Shown one piece after another: positions 1 through 9,626 of a DNA stretch of 64,000 nucleotides (position 1 is its first letter; every line of letters begins with the position of its first letter). The position numbers were made by a program, and so were the translations under genes. The stretch lies in assembly GCA_021414085.1 (NCBI GenBank), contig JAIOPC010000014.1, forward strand, positions 620,001 through 684,000, written 5' to 3'. Under the pieces are notes generated by a model. That model searched no databases. It was not told where the DNA came from and saw nothing but the letters and a program-made list of their open reading frames with translations. The DNA is from Actinomycetes bacterium (GTDB taxonomy: Bacteria > Actinomycetota > Acidimicrobiia > Acidimicrobiales > Ilumatobacteraceae).

Positions 1-392
1 ACCAAGATGGCTGTTTCGATCAGCAGTGTGACGAACTGCGCGATCAACACCGAGAACACCAGGTGTTCGTGAGGGAAGCTGACCTTCTTGATCAATCCGG
101 AGCCGCTTTGTACGTTGCTCATTGCCACGCTGGTCGTGATGGAAAAGAAGTTCCACGGCAGTAGTCCGGCCAGGAAGTACAACGGGAAGTTGGTGAGTCC
201 GCTCGGATCACCCGGCTGCGGTTTGGACACGAACACGTAGGTGAAGATGACCGTGAAGATCAGCATCTGACTGAGCGGATTGAACAGACTCCAAGCCCAA
301 CCCAGTACCGACTTCTTGTAGCGCGTGCGAAGTTCCTTCAGCGAGAGCAGATACAGGAGGTTGCGATGGGCCATCGCCGCGCGCAGAGACAT
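1..392 (-). CDS. ABC-2 type polysaccharide/polyol-phosphate export permease (3' end truncated by window edge)
   Basis: Own reverse translation, not in ORF track: MSLRAAMAHRNLLYLLSLKELRTRYKKSVLGWAWSLFNPLSQMLIFTVIFTYVFVSKPQ...LPWNFFSITTSVAMSN, typical of Wzm/TagG-like permeases; runs off the left edge. Confidence 0.85.
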   Translation of the reverse strand, partial: MSLRAAMAHRNLLYLLSLKELRTRYKKSVLGWAWSLFNPLSQMLIFTVIFTYVFVSKPQPGDPSGLTNFPLYFLAGLLPWNFFSITTSVAMSNVQSGSGLIKKVSFPHEHLVFSVLIAQFVTLLIETAIL

Positions 393-560
393 GGGAATCA
401 GGGATTGTACAGATCGCCGCCGAACAGTGGTCGAACTGGGGCAACGAAGGAGCCGCCCCGCCGAAGGCCGTCTGGTCAACTTGGCGCAAGCACGTGCCGA
501 TGAATGCAGAGTAGAATTAGGTGTACCGAACTAGGTGTACAGGACCAGAGGGGACCTTCG

Positions 561-2612
561 ATGACTCGACGTATTCGACGGGGCGCATGTGTGGTAGCGC
601 TGTTCACGACCGCGATTGCGACGGTCAACTTTGCGGGTGTCGCGCCCGCCAGCGCAGCGATCAACATCTCATTCACGCTCACCACCAACGGGTCGAGCGG
701 ACTCGCGAACATCGATGCGGGCTACGGCAACTGCGGGGGCACTTCGCCCGATGGTGGTGTATCCGGTTACGACGGCTCGTTCTTCTGGGATTCCAGCGGG
801 AGTTTGAGGACCAATACGCCAATTTGGACGCTTCCTCCCACCCAAGTGCCGAATCCTGGGATCAACTGTGGTGGGGCGACCTTGTCGATTGTTCGCCTCG
901 AGCTCTACCCGAACGGCCACTCGTACGACCCGTGGTCGGGCGACTACGGCGGGGCGCACGCACAGCGCGAGAAAGGCAAGGACGGCGCCGGTTTCGCCAA
1001 CTTCGGAACGGTGCCGATTCCCACGGTTGGTGTCGCTGGTGGGTTTCGGATCGAGGGCGACATCGTGTCGTCGACACCAGTGCCCGACGGTCGTGTGAAG
1101 GTAGACCTCTTCCAGATCGGGTGCATTCCACCCGATGTGTGTGCACAGCCACCGGTCACGGAGACAGGCGCCGAAGTCGGCGCCTTCACGTCTGGGGCGA
1201 ACAAGGGCAAGCGATGGACCGGCAGCGTTGGCTGGCCGGGGCATTACCTCGCGTTCGTGGAAGACACTGCAACCGGTCGCAAGGTTCACGGCTTCATGGA
1301 GCTGTACGAAGGCCAGGTGCAGACTCTGGATCTCGATGCCTCATGTTTCGGCATGTTGACGTGCTACTACGACTTGGGCGGGCCGGGCGCGGCACAGGGC
1401 GGTTTCCATCCGCTCTCGCCGACTCGAATCCTCGACACGCGAACCGCGACGGGCATCACGAACGGGCAAATGACACCCGGAGACGGTCGCTCCACCAATG
1501 GCGATGGGTACAAGCGCCAGGCGACGATGCGCAACCACGAACTGAAGGTGACTGGCGTCGGCGGAATCCCTGCGGCCGGAGTGTCGGCGGTGTTGCTGAA
1601 CGTGACTGCCGTTGCAACCTCGCCAGGCTTTCTGACGGTGTACCCACGCCCCCCTATGCCTGCGGACACCATCTTCTGGGATCAAGGCACGTTCGGTCCG
1701 CTTCCATCAACCTCAAACCTGAACTTCGTCGAGGGTGAAGTCACACCAAACCTGGTTCTGGTGAAGGTTGGCGCTGGCGGCACGATTCGATTCTCGTACT
1801 CGGGCTCCGCGCCGATGCACGTGATCGCAGATGTGGCCGGTTGGTTCGATACTGGTGAACCGACGACCGCAGCTAATGGCTTAGGCTTTACCGGGATTAC
1901 GCCAGTTCGTTTGATGGATACCCGTAATGGGATTGGCGACACAATCGGGCGCTTTCAACCCGGCGACAATCGGTCGTTGCAAGTCACCGGCATATTTGGC
2001 GTGCCCACCGATGCTAAGTCGGTCGTGGTCAACATCACCAGCGCAGCTGCGACAGACAGCGGCTTCGTGACGGCGTTTCCGGATGGAACGCTGACTCCGA
2101 ACGCATCGAACCTGAACATCAGCCCTGCAGCGACACGCGCCAACCTGGCAGTTGTCAAGGTGGGCACGAATGGCAAGATTCGCTTGGCGGTGTTCGAGAC
2201 CGACATGCACCTGATTGTCGACATCTTTGGGTACTACAGCGCAAGCGGCGGCTTGACCACCATTATCGAGCCGACGCGCGTGTTCGACACCCGCGATGGC
2301 ACGAACACCCCGAGGGGTCAGTTTGGCCCGGGCGAGTCTCGAGATGTTCAAATCGCGGGAATCGGTGGAGTGCCGACTAACGCGACAGCTGTGATCGCGA
2401 ACGTCACAGTCGCTGCTCCGAGTGAGTGGGGGTACCTGACCGCATGGCCAGCTGGCCAGCCACGACCCGACGCGTCGAACGTCAACTTCATCAACGGTCG
2501 CAACGTGCCGAACCTGGTCATCCTCGGCATCGGAGCGGGTGGACGAATTTCGATCTACAACGCGTTGGGGAGTGCCAGCGTCATCGTCGACGTCTTCGGC
2601 TACGTAGTCTGA
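561..2612 (+). CDS. Secreted cell-surface protein with three tandem 'DTR' domains
   Basis: Signal peptide MTRRIRRGACVVALFTTAIATVNFAGVAPASA; three repeats beginning PTRILDTR / PVRLMDTR / PTRVFDTR and ending VIADVAGWF / LIVDIFGYY / VIVDVFGYV. ATG at 561 preferred over ORF-track start 504. Confidence 0.8.
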   Translation: MTRRIRRGACVVALFTTAIATVNFAGVAPASAAINISFTLTTNGSSGLANIDAGYGNCGGTSPDGGVSGYDGSFFWDSSGSLRTNTPIWTLPPTQVPNPGINCGGATLSIVRLELYPNGHSYDPWSGDYGGAHAQREKGKDGAGFANFGTVPIPTVGVAGGFRIEGDIVSSTPVPDGRVKVDLFQIGCIPPDVCAQPPVTETGAEVGAFTSGANKGKRWTGSVGWPGHYLAFVEDTATGRKVHGFMELYEGQVQTLDLDASCFGMLTCYYDLGGPGAAQGGFHPLSPTRILDTRTATGITNGQMTPGDGRSTNGDGYKRQATMRNHELKVTGVGGIPAAGVSAVLLNVTAVATSPGFLTVYPRPPMPADTIFWDQGTFGPLPSTSNLNFVEGEVTPNLVLVKVGAGGTIRFSYSGSAPMHVIADVAGWFDTGEPTTAANGLGFTGITPVRLMDTRNGIGDTIGRFQPGDNRSLQVTGIFGVPTDAKSVVVNITSAAATDSGFVTAFPDGTLTPNASNLNISPAATRANLAVVKVGTNGKIRLAVFETDMHLIVDIFGYYSASGGLTTIIEPTRVFDTRDGTNTPRGQFGPGESRDVQIAGIGGVPTNATAVIANVTVAAPSEWGYLTAWPAGQPRPDASNVNFINGRNVPNLVILGIGAGGRISIYNALGSASVIVDVFGYVV

Positions 2613-2613
2613 G

Positions 2614-2638
2614 CCGCCGCCCTGCGGGGCGGCGGTTT
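2614..2638 (+). terminator. Rho-independent-like terminator
   Basis: 9-bp perfect stem ccgccgccc/gggcggcgg, loop tgcg, followed by ttt, right after the stop codon at 2612. Confidence 0.65.
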
Positions 2639-2658
2639 CAACGTGGCACAATGACCAA

Positions 2659-3690
2659 ATGGCGAATCGTTTCGGTGAGCGTCTACTCGGCGCGGGCTCA
2701 CGACTGAAGCGATCGCTTCATCGAGCAACTGAACCTCGCTCGTCGGCGCTGACGCGCCGGGAGGTCGACCGCCTGATCGGACTGTTGTTCCCGACTGGCT
2801 TGGGTGCGGACTCGTTGAACAGCGTTCGCCTGGCGTTGCAAGATCACGACCTCACGGCCTCGACGCTGAGAAGTGTCATCGGCGGTGTCGATCAACATCT
2901 ATCGCCAAGTCCGTTCTCGGTAGGTATGTCGCGAGAGGATCTTGCCTTTGTTGCCGTGGGCGGCATCGACGTCGCGCTTGACCGTGCCGACCGCTCGGTC
3001 TCGGCGTCGATCATCGAATCGGGCACCTGGGAGCCGCACGTCGAGCGTGTGCTCCGGCAGTATCTGGTGAAGGGCTCGGTCTTCGTCGACATCGGCGCCA
3101 ACGTCGGCTGGCACACGATGCTGGCGGCGTCAATCGTTGGTGACGCGGCTGCGGTGTATGCGTTCGAACCGAACCCAGCCAACGCGCGACTGATCGCCCA
3201 CACGATCGAGAAGAATCGTCTTCCGAACGTGCACCTTTTGCCATTCGCACTGAGCGACCGGGTTGGTTTCTCTTCGTTTCAGTCGGCGATCGGTTCTAAC
3301 GGGGCGTTCGTAGGAAGCCGTGAACACGACTCCCTCGACGCAAGCGTGACAATCGTGCCGACGTTACGGCTCGACGACCTGAGCATCGAGCACGTCGACG
3401 TCTTAAAGATCGATGTTGAGGGTGCCGAGCCGCTTGTGTTACGGGGGGCAGAGGCGACAATCGAGCGCGATCACCCGGTCATCATCTTTGAGTTCTCGTG
3501 CGACATGTCCGAGCGCGTTGGAGGTGACGCCGCGCGAACTCACCTCGACATGTTGCAGGCGCGCGGCTACGAACTGGCGCTCATCGAGCAACCGACCGGC
3601 GAGCTGCTACCAATAGGCGACGTTGGTGAGCTGCTGGCCGGGTGGGGGAGCCGCTTCCGAACCGAAGACATCCTCGCAGTTCACCGCTAG
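2659..3690 (+). CDS. FkbM family methyltransferase
   Basis: FVDIGANVGWHTMLAA, YAFEPNPAN, VLKIDVEGAEPLVLRGA motifs. Confidence 0.85.
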   Translation: MANRFGERLLGAGSRLKRSLHRATEPRSSALTRREVDRLIGLLFPTGLGADSLNSVRLALQDHDLTASTLRSVIGGVDQHLSPSPFSVGMSREDLAFVAVGGIDVALDRADRSVSASIIESGTWEPHVERVLRQYLVKGSVFVDIGANVGWHTMLAASIVGDAAAVYAFEPNPANARLIAHTIEKNRLPNVHLLPFALSDRVGFSSFQSAIGSNGAFVGSREHDSLDASVTIVPTLRLDDLSIEHVDVLKIDVEGAEPLVLRGAEATIERDHPVIIFEFSCDMSERVGGDAARTHLDMLQARGYELALIEQPTGELLPIGDVGELLAGWGSRFRTEDILAVHR

Positions 3691-4850
3691 CGCGCGGAGG
3701 CGGTTGCGTGGCCGCGAATGCCGCTACGAAAAACCGTGCTCGAGAATTCGTTGGCGCGTTGTTGGGCGCTGGCCGACATCGCAGCAAGTCTGTTGGAATC
3801 GGCGATGAGTTCGCGGGTGAACTGTATGAGCTCGGCTGGAGTGTGCCAATGGAAGCCGTCGATGCCGTGACGCACAATCTCGGCAGGCCCCGCGGCACCG
3901 AACACGATTGGCACCGCGCCTGCTGCCATCGCTTCCACCACCGCGATGCCGAAATGCTCGAATCGTTCCGGATGAGTCGCGGGGTCTTCCCCGAATCCGC
4001 CGCCGTGCCAGAAGATGCTCGCCGCGGCGAGGGTCTCGCGTACGAGCGATCGCGGCGCGTTGAAGTGCACACCCACAGCGTGATCGCGGGCAAGTCGGCG
4101 AACAGCAAGCGCGTAGTCACGGCTGGCAGCGTCGGCACCGCCGACCAACTCCAGCCGCCAACCATCGGCCCCCTGTTGCTCGAGCTCGATGAATGCGTGC
4201 AGTAGATCGAGCTGTTTCTTGCAATGCCCGAACTTGGGATCGAAGAAACGGCCGATGGACGCGATCGTGTGTGACTTCGCGCCGGGCTGCACTTCCGGCT
4301 GTACGGGCGGGTACAGCACTTGTGACGGCACCTTCCACAGACTCGTTACCCACTCGGCCGTGAACGATGAGTTGGCGAGAAACGTTGTGTAGCTGCGTGC
4401 CCAGGCTGTGCGCACGGCACGCTTCTCCAACCCGGCGTGCACTCGCTCGATGCGCCGATTCTTGAAGTGCGGGAGTGCGAAGGCAAGGCTGCGCGCCAAC
4501 CGACGTGTGACGCGCTGACCTGGGGTGGGGGGTTGCCCGGGGAAGTGCACGTAGTACAGCCCGATGGGTGCGCGATTCACGGTGGTACTGAGGTATGTGG
4601 TGTTGATGAACACGTCGAACTCGACGCTCGCTGCCGACGCCGCGAGATCGCCATCGACTCGTTCGTATCCGCAGTGCGACAGGTCGATGCCGAGACGGGC
4701 GAGTGTTGCTGCGACATCGACCGGTTCCGGGCCGAGCAGCACGACATCGTGATCGTCGGCGAGAGCGTTCGCGATCGCGCCTGCTACCTGCTCGCCACCT
4801 CCGTACGTACTCCAATAGAGGTTGTAGACCGCGACTCGCTTGCGGGTCAC
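3687..4850 (-). CDS. Glycosyltransferase family 4 (group 1)
   Basis: VAVYNLYWSTYGGGEQVAGAIANAL; FGIAVVEAMAAGAVPIVFGAAGPAEIVRHGIDGF. GTG start overlaps upstream stop (GTGA). Confidence 0.85.
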   Translation of the reverse strand: MTRKRVAVYNLYWSTYGGGEQVAGAIANALADDHDVVLLGPEPVDVAATLARLGIDLSHCGYERVDGDLAASAASVEFDVFINTTYLSTTVNRAPIGLYYVHFPGQPPTPGQRVTRRLARSLAFALPHFKNRRIERVHAGLEKRAVRTAWARSYTTFLANSSFTAEWVTSLWKVPSQVLYPPVQPEVQPGAKSHTIASIGRFFDPKFGHCKKQLDLLHAFIELEQQGADGWRLELVGGADAASRDYALAVRRLARDHAVGVHFNAPRSLVRETLAAASIFWHGGGFGEDPATHPERFEHFGIAVVEAMAAGAVPIVFGAAGPAEIVRHGIDGFHWHTPAELIQFTRELIADSNRLAAMSASAQQRANEFSSTVFRSGIRGHATASAR

Positions 4851-6202
4851 TTTGTCACCTCCCACGACATCAGCGCGCGTCGGCTGACGCGTGGCTTCGC
4901 CGCACGCCGATCGCGCAGAACGCCTGGGAGTAGACGCACATAGCTGGCCAGGACGCGGCGGCGGTGTGCGGACATCGTGCGCTCGGGCATCTGCAGTCGC
5001 AGTGGGCGCATTATGTACGCCGACACCATCCAGCGTGCGCATCGGCGCAGCTCACCCAGCCCGGCGCGCAGCGCCAGGCGACCGGGTGCGTTCTTGGCCA
5101 GGACGAGCAGACGGTTTCGTTCCGTGTAGAAGCGGAAGGTGGGCGACCCCACGCCGGCGGACTGGGCATGTCGATGTCGCACCACCGACGACGGCTCGTA
5201 CAAGTAGCGCCACCCTTGCAGTCGACCGCGCCACGAGAGATCTGTGTCTTCGTAGTACAGGAACAGCCGCTCGTCGAAGACACCAACCGTGTCGAGGTAC
5301 TCGCGCTTCAACAACACGGCCCCGCCGCACCATGCGAACACCTCTGCCGGTTCCTCGTACTGCCCGAGATCGCGTTCGAGGAAACCTCTGTCGCCGCCGA
5401 ACCCGCCGCGGTAGAGGCTGGACCCGACGTTGTTGATGACGTCGAAAGGTTGGTCGTCCAACCGCACGTCGACCCAGGTGCGCTCAGCATCCACGCTCAG
5501 TTCGCGACGTTCAGCTTCCGTAGAGAGGCTGACTGGTTGTGGTCGCGTCGGACTGCTGACTCGCAACGACGCCACAGTCGGCAACGGTTCGCCGGGTTCG
5601 ATCGTGATACGGATCGAGCCACGCTCACGACTCCAACGCGCGATCTCGTCGCCGTTCGCGCGATCCGGTTCCTCGGGCCCGTAGAACCCTTCATCGAACG
5701 ACACGCGTTGATCGTTGCGCACACCATCGATGCGGGTTGCCGAGAAGTGAACGCCTTGCCGTCGCGGGTCCTTGCGGCCAATCGTCTCCGCGTCGGGCGC
5801 CGCTACCTCGATGCCCAAGTAGCGGTCGGCGAACAGCATCTTGGCGCTGACGGCGCCAATGTCGGCGGCCGTTTCAGCTGCTTGCACGAGAGGACGTAGC
5901 CAGCCACGATCGACGGTCGCGTCGTTGTTAACGAGCGCCACGTAGGCGTGCTCGCCGGCCAAGCGCATGCCGAGGTTGCAGCCACCAGCGAAGCCGAGAT
6001 TTTCGAGCGGCTCGAGCAGCCGAACTTGCGGGTAGCCGGTTCGCACTCGGTCGGCGACATCGTCGAGCGAACCGTTGTCGACTAACACGATCTCCAACTT
6101 GTCGGCCGGCCAGTCGGTGGCAAGCAACGAATCGAGGCAGTCGATCGTCATCTGCCCACCGTCGAAGTTCAGCACGACAACACGAACCAGGGGAGTGTTC
6201 AC
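4847..6202 (-). CDS. Glycosyltransferase family 2
   Basis: VRVVVLNFDGGQMTIDCLDSLLATDWPADKLEIVLVDNGSLD; ALVNNDATVDRGWLRPL; AVLLKREYLDTVGVFDERLFLYYEDTDLSWRGR. Confidence 0.9.
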   Translation of the reverse strand: MNTPLVRVVVLNFDGGQMTIDCLDSLLATDWPADKLEIVLVDNGSLDDVADRVRTGYPQVRLLEPLENLGFAGGCNLGMRLAGEHAYVALVNNDATVDRGWLRPLVQAAETAADIGAVSAKMLFADRYLGIEVAAPDAETIGRKDPRRQGVHFSATRIDGVRNDQRVSFDEGFYGPEEPDRANGDEIARWSRERGSIRITIEPGEPLPTVASLRVSSPTRPQPVSLSTEAERRELSVDAERTWVDVRLDDQPFDVINNVGSSLYRGGFGGDRGFLERDLGQYEEPAEVFAWCGGAVLLKREYLDTVGVFDERLFLYYEDTDLSWRGRLQGWRYLYEPSSVVRHRHAQSAGVGSPTFRFYTERNRLLVLAKNAPGRLALRAGLGELRRCARWMVSAYIMRPLRLQMPERTMSAHRRRVLASYVRLLPGVLRDRRAAKPRVSRRALMSWEVTK

Positions 6203-7623
6203 GCGTCCACCGGAAGTTTGATCACGTCGTCGAATTGTGAGCGATGGACAAAGCGACCGAGTGCGCGTACTGGGAAGCGCAGTGGGCCGCCGTGCGTGGC
6301 ATTGCCGTTCGCTGAGTTGTCGTTTGCCGAGTTGTCGACCAGCAGCGTGATCTCCGGCGCGTTTGGCTTGGTGCTCATCGACTGTGCGTACGCAATGTTG
6401 GCTCGCCCAGCTGACGAGTCGTCGAATTTGCCGGCAAGCGCAATGCGGCGGGGGACAACGCGTAGCGCCCGCGGCTTACGCGGGCCAAGCTCCTCGAGAG
6501 CGGCAACGGTGGCACGGCCGACGCCGGGCCAAGTCCAGAGCTGCGCGGCCGCGCGCACAGCGGCGAGCAACACCTGCCGATGTGGCTCGTCAGTGAGCGC
6601 TTTCGTGAGCGCGCTGGCGATTGCGCTGACGTCGTAGGGGTCGAACTCGGCGGTGGGTTCGGCCAACACCTCGGGCAGGGCCGACACGTTGGACGTGATG
6701 ACCGGGCAGCCACACGCCGCGGCTTCCAGAACAGGCAGACCAAAACCTTCCTCGGTCGCGGGCACAATCGCCAACCGCGCCACTTGGTGCAATGCCACCA
6801 ACTCTTCGTCCGTGACGCTGCCCGTGAACAGCACCTCAGCGACAACACCCGCTTCGAGGGCCCACTGCAGCCATTGCCGGTGCAGCGTGTCGTCGAAGGT
6901 GCCGACGACCGCCAGGCGATGCGTGTGGCGAATGGCCTTCGGTAGCGTGCCCCACGCACGCAACAGGCGCTCGACGTTCTTGCGCGGGTCGCTGCCACCG
7001 GCCACGTTGACCACAAGCGAACGACCGTCGTTGGCGAGCACGTTGCGCAGTCGCGGCCACGCGTCGCCTGCCGCGGGAGCGAATTGGCCGTCGCAGCCGG
7101 CACCGATGGTCACGATGCGATCGCGCGGGAAGCGCAACTCCTCAGCTGCGGTATCGGCAGCGAAATCTGAGATCGCCAGCAGTGCATCAAGAGTGCGCGT
7201 GAGTATTCCGCGCAACCTCACCTGTGCGCGTGCTGCCGGACGCACCTGGTACTGCTCGGGATAGCGCTCGGGAATCACGTCGTACATCACCGCCGCGACC
7301 GGCAGTCCAGATTCGGTGATGATGCGCGGCACCGGGTCGAGCGGTATCGGGTGCAACATCAGTTGCGTTGCCAGGAACCACGCTCCAGATTCGGTGTACT
7401 GGCGCACCGTTGCCGGGTGCAGTTGCTGCAGCGTTATATCCGGCAGAGCGGCAGCCAGTTGTGCAGCTTCGACGGCCGTCTCGTAGAGCGCGACGACCGG
7501 CGCTCCGGCCGCGTGCAATCCTCCCAGCAGCCCCATTGTGTAACGACCGATGCCGCGTGCGCCGGCTGTCGGGTGACAGACCGGCCGAGCGTCGACGAGC
7601 AGATGGCTGAGTGCTTCAGCCAT
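6199..7623 (-). CDS. Glycosyltransferase family 4 (group 1)
   Basis: GIGRYTMGLLGGLHAAG N-terminus; VAGGSDPRKNVERLLRAW; EEGFGLPVLEAAACGCPVITSNVSALPEV. Confidence 0.88.
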   Translation of the reverse strand: MAEALSHLLVDARPVCHPTAGARGIGRYTMGLLGGLHAAGAPVVALYETAVEAAQLAAALPDITLQQLHPATVRQYTESGAWFLATQLMLHPIPLDPVPRIITESGLPVAAVMYDVIPERYPEQYQVRPAARAQVRLRGILTRTLDALLAISDFAADTAAEELRFPRDRIVTIGAGCDGQFAPAAGDAWPRLRNVLANDGRSLVVNVAGGSDPRKNVERLLRAWGTLPKAIRHTHRLAVVGTFDDTLHRQWLQWALEAGVVAEVLFTGSVTDEELVALHQVARLAIVPATEEGFGLPVLEAAACGCPVITSNVSALPEVLAEPTAEFDPYDVSAIASALTKALTDEPHRQVLLAAVRAAAQLWTWPGVGRATVAALEELGPRKPRALRVVPRRIALAGKFDDSSAGRANIAYAQSMSTKPNAPEITLLVDNSANDNSANGNATHGGPLRFPVRALGRFVHRSQFDDVIKLPVDA

Positions 7624-7948
7624 TGCTGCGCAGCGCGGCGATGGTGTGTTCCAGCTCGCTGAGCTGCCGTTCGATCACCTGCGCGGCGCCGATCGCGGTG
7701 TCGGCGTCGAGTCGCAGTCGCTCGGCGTAACCGACGAACAGCGGCAGTGCTTCCTCCGACCCTGCGTGCACCTCGTGGTTCAGCGTCATCAGCACGCGGT
7801 GCATGGCATCGACCTTCTCGCGCAAATCGGCCACCTGCGCGGGCAGCGAGCCGAACGCGCGTAAGCGCCGGAAGAACCCAGGAATGGATGGCACGGGCTC
7901 GACGATACTCGCTGGTCGCGCCGGTGGTCGGTGCGCCAAAGGCCGCAC
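7616..7948 (-). CDS. Small coiled-coil hypothetical protein in glycan cluster
   Basis: 110-aa ORF overlapping upstream of the GT4 gene; VADLREKVDAMHRVLMTLNHEV... helical pattern. Confidence 0.5.
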   Translation of the reverse strand: MRPLAHRPPARPASIVEPVPSIPGFFRRLRAFGSLPAQVADLREKVDAMHRVLMTLNHEVHAGSEEALPLFVGYAERLRLDADTAIGAAQVIERQLSELEHTIAALRSNG

Positions 7949-7974
7949 CGTCGCCGCAGATATGCTGGGCGAAT

Positions 7975-8892
7975 ATGTCGAGCCGCTTGGTAGCTAGGTC
8001 GCTGCGACGTATCGGCCGGTTGCTTCCCGTGGGAATTCGGCGACGGCTGCGCCCCGTGGCACGTCGCGCGGGCCTCGGATTGCCCGGCGACAAGTGGTGG
8101 GTCGAGCAAGGCGACGGCTCCGTCGGGCGACTCAACACCGGCGGTCCGCGGCGCTGCAACATCTGTGGGTGGTCGGGGGCAGAGTTCCGAGGCGTTGCTC
8201 ATGTTGAATCTGCCCTCTGCCCCATATGTGAGTCTTCCGCGCGCGATCGCTTTCTGCTTTGGTGCGCGGCTCGTGCTCCGTCGAGTGGCGCAACCAAGGC
8301 GCGGGTGCTTGAGACCAGCCCGCGCATGGGTGCCGACTATCGCTCCATGATGCGCCGTCACTTTGACTATCAAGCCAGCGACTTCGATCTCGGCGCCCAC
8401 AAGGCCGATATCCAGATCGATCTGCAAGACATCGCCTTGCCCGATGCCTCGCTTGACCTATTGCTCACCCCGCATGTCTTGGAGCACGTCCCGCATACTG
8501 CAGCCGCACTCGCCGAAATTCATCGCGTGCTTGCACCGAGCGGACGCATGTATCTGCAGGTCCCGTTGGTGCGCGGCACGACGGCTGCTCCGTCGAAGCC
8601 CGAGTTCCATGCCGACAACACGCTCGTGTGTTGGAACTTCGGGTGGGATCTCACCGCCATGCTGCGGGCCGCTGGCTTCACGACCACCGTGCTGGTGACG
8701 GCCGACTTCGCCCGACTGCTTGGCGGTGAGGGTGAGGTGCCCGCGCCGATTGGCGATGTGTTTGATGTTGCGGACATTGTGCGCGGCGCTTGCCTCGATG
8801 ATCTGACGGTGGTGGCGTCGGCCGCCGAGTCAGAAGCGATGGGATGGCTGCCGCCCTATCAGTTCGCAACGTGGGAGTGCGTGCGCGCCTAA
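7975..8892 (+). CDS. Class I SAM-dependent methyltransferase with N-terminal double CxxC motif
   Basis: CNICGWSG...CPICESSARDR; LLTPHVLEHVPHTAAALAEIHRVLAPSGRMYLQVP. ATG at 7975 preferred over ORF-track start. Confidence 0.8.
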   Translation: MSSRLVARSLRRIGRLLPVGIRRRLRPVARRAGLGLPGDKWWVEQGDGSVGRLNTGGPRRCNICGWSGAEFRGVAHVESALCPICESSARDRFLLWCAARAPSSGATKARVLETSPRMGADYRSMMRRHFDYQASDFDLGAHKADIQIDLQDIALPDASLDLLLTPHVLEHVPHTAAALAEIHRVLAPSGRMYLQVPLVRGTTAAPSKPEFHADNTLVCWNFGWDLTAMLRAAGFTTTVLVTADFARLLGGEGEVPAPIGDVFDVADIVRGACLDDLTVVASAAESEAMGWLPPYQFATWECVRA

Positions 8893-8895
8893 CGA

Positions 8896-9606
8896 CTACT
8901 TGCGTCGGAAGCGCTCGCGAACGCACATGCTGATCATTCCGAGCCCCAGTCGAATCGACTTTACGCGACTGCCAGTCACCGAACTCTCACCGACCCGCGG
9001 TAGGTACTTCACTGGCACCTGCACAAATGGCAAGCGCGTGTGCGCCGCGTGCAGCATCATCTCGTAACCAAACGACGAGCCGTTTCCACGAAAGCGCGGA
9101 CTGAGGCGATCGATGCCGGCTCGACTCATCACGCGAAAAGTGCAGCCGACATCGGAGAGATAGACGGTGTTGAACATCGCTTCCGTGAGCTTGGCCACCG
9201 CCCAGTTGCCCCACTTAAGGAACATCCCCATGTTGGCGCCGCTGAAGATGAATGCCTGCACGGTGCGCGACCCAAGAACTAGGTCGACATCTTCCGTGAA
9301 TGGCAACAACTTCAAGATGTCGCGTGGGTCGAACGTTGCATCGGGTTCGCACACGCATACGAGGTCGGCGGAAGCTGTTTCCACAAGTCCGCGACGGATG
9401 GCCGCACCATAGCCCTGCTTCGGCTCGGGCACCTCGCGAGCGGCTGTGCCGGCAACGGCTGACGACGTATCGGGATGCGCATTGTTGTTGACGACAACGA
9501 TGTCGTCGACAATGCCCAGTTCGTGAAAGGCGTTGATGCACGCCGCGATGCTGTCGGCCTCGTTATAGGTGGGCAGCACCACTGCCAATGTCTTTCCTTG
9601 CCACAC
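8896..9606 (-). CDS. Glycosyltransferase family 2 (polyprenyl-phosphate sugar synthase-like)
   Basis: LAVVLPTYNEADSIAACINAF; EPKQGYGAAIRRGLVE; DADVCEPDATFDP-like region. Confidence 0.85.
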   Translation of the reverse strand: MWQGKTLAVVLPTYNEADSIAACINAFHELGIVDDIVVVNNNAHPDTSSAVAGTAAREVPEPKQGYGAAIRRGLVETASADLVCVCEPDATFDPRDILKLLPFTEDVDLVLGSRTVQAFIFSGANMGMFLKWGNWAVAKLTEAMFNTVYLSDVGCTFRVMSRAGIDRLSPRFRGNGSSFGYEMMLHAAHTRLPFVQVPVKYLPRVGESSVTGSRVKSIRLGLGMISMCVRERFRRK

Positions 9607-9626
9607 AGCGTCCCTTTCCCTGGCTG

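Noticed and set aside
521-1738. Long alternative-frame ORF (405 aa) inside the DTR protein, and similar long ORFs such as 60566..62713 (minus) over pnp
   Set aside because: Arg/Ser/Pro-rich shadow ORFs typical of high-GC DNA, overlapping clearly coding frames with recognisable families
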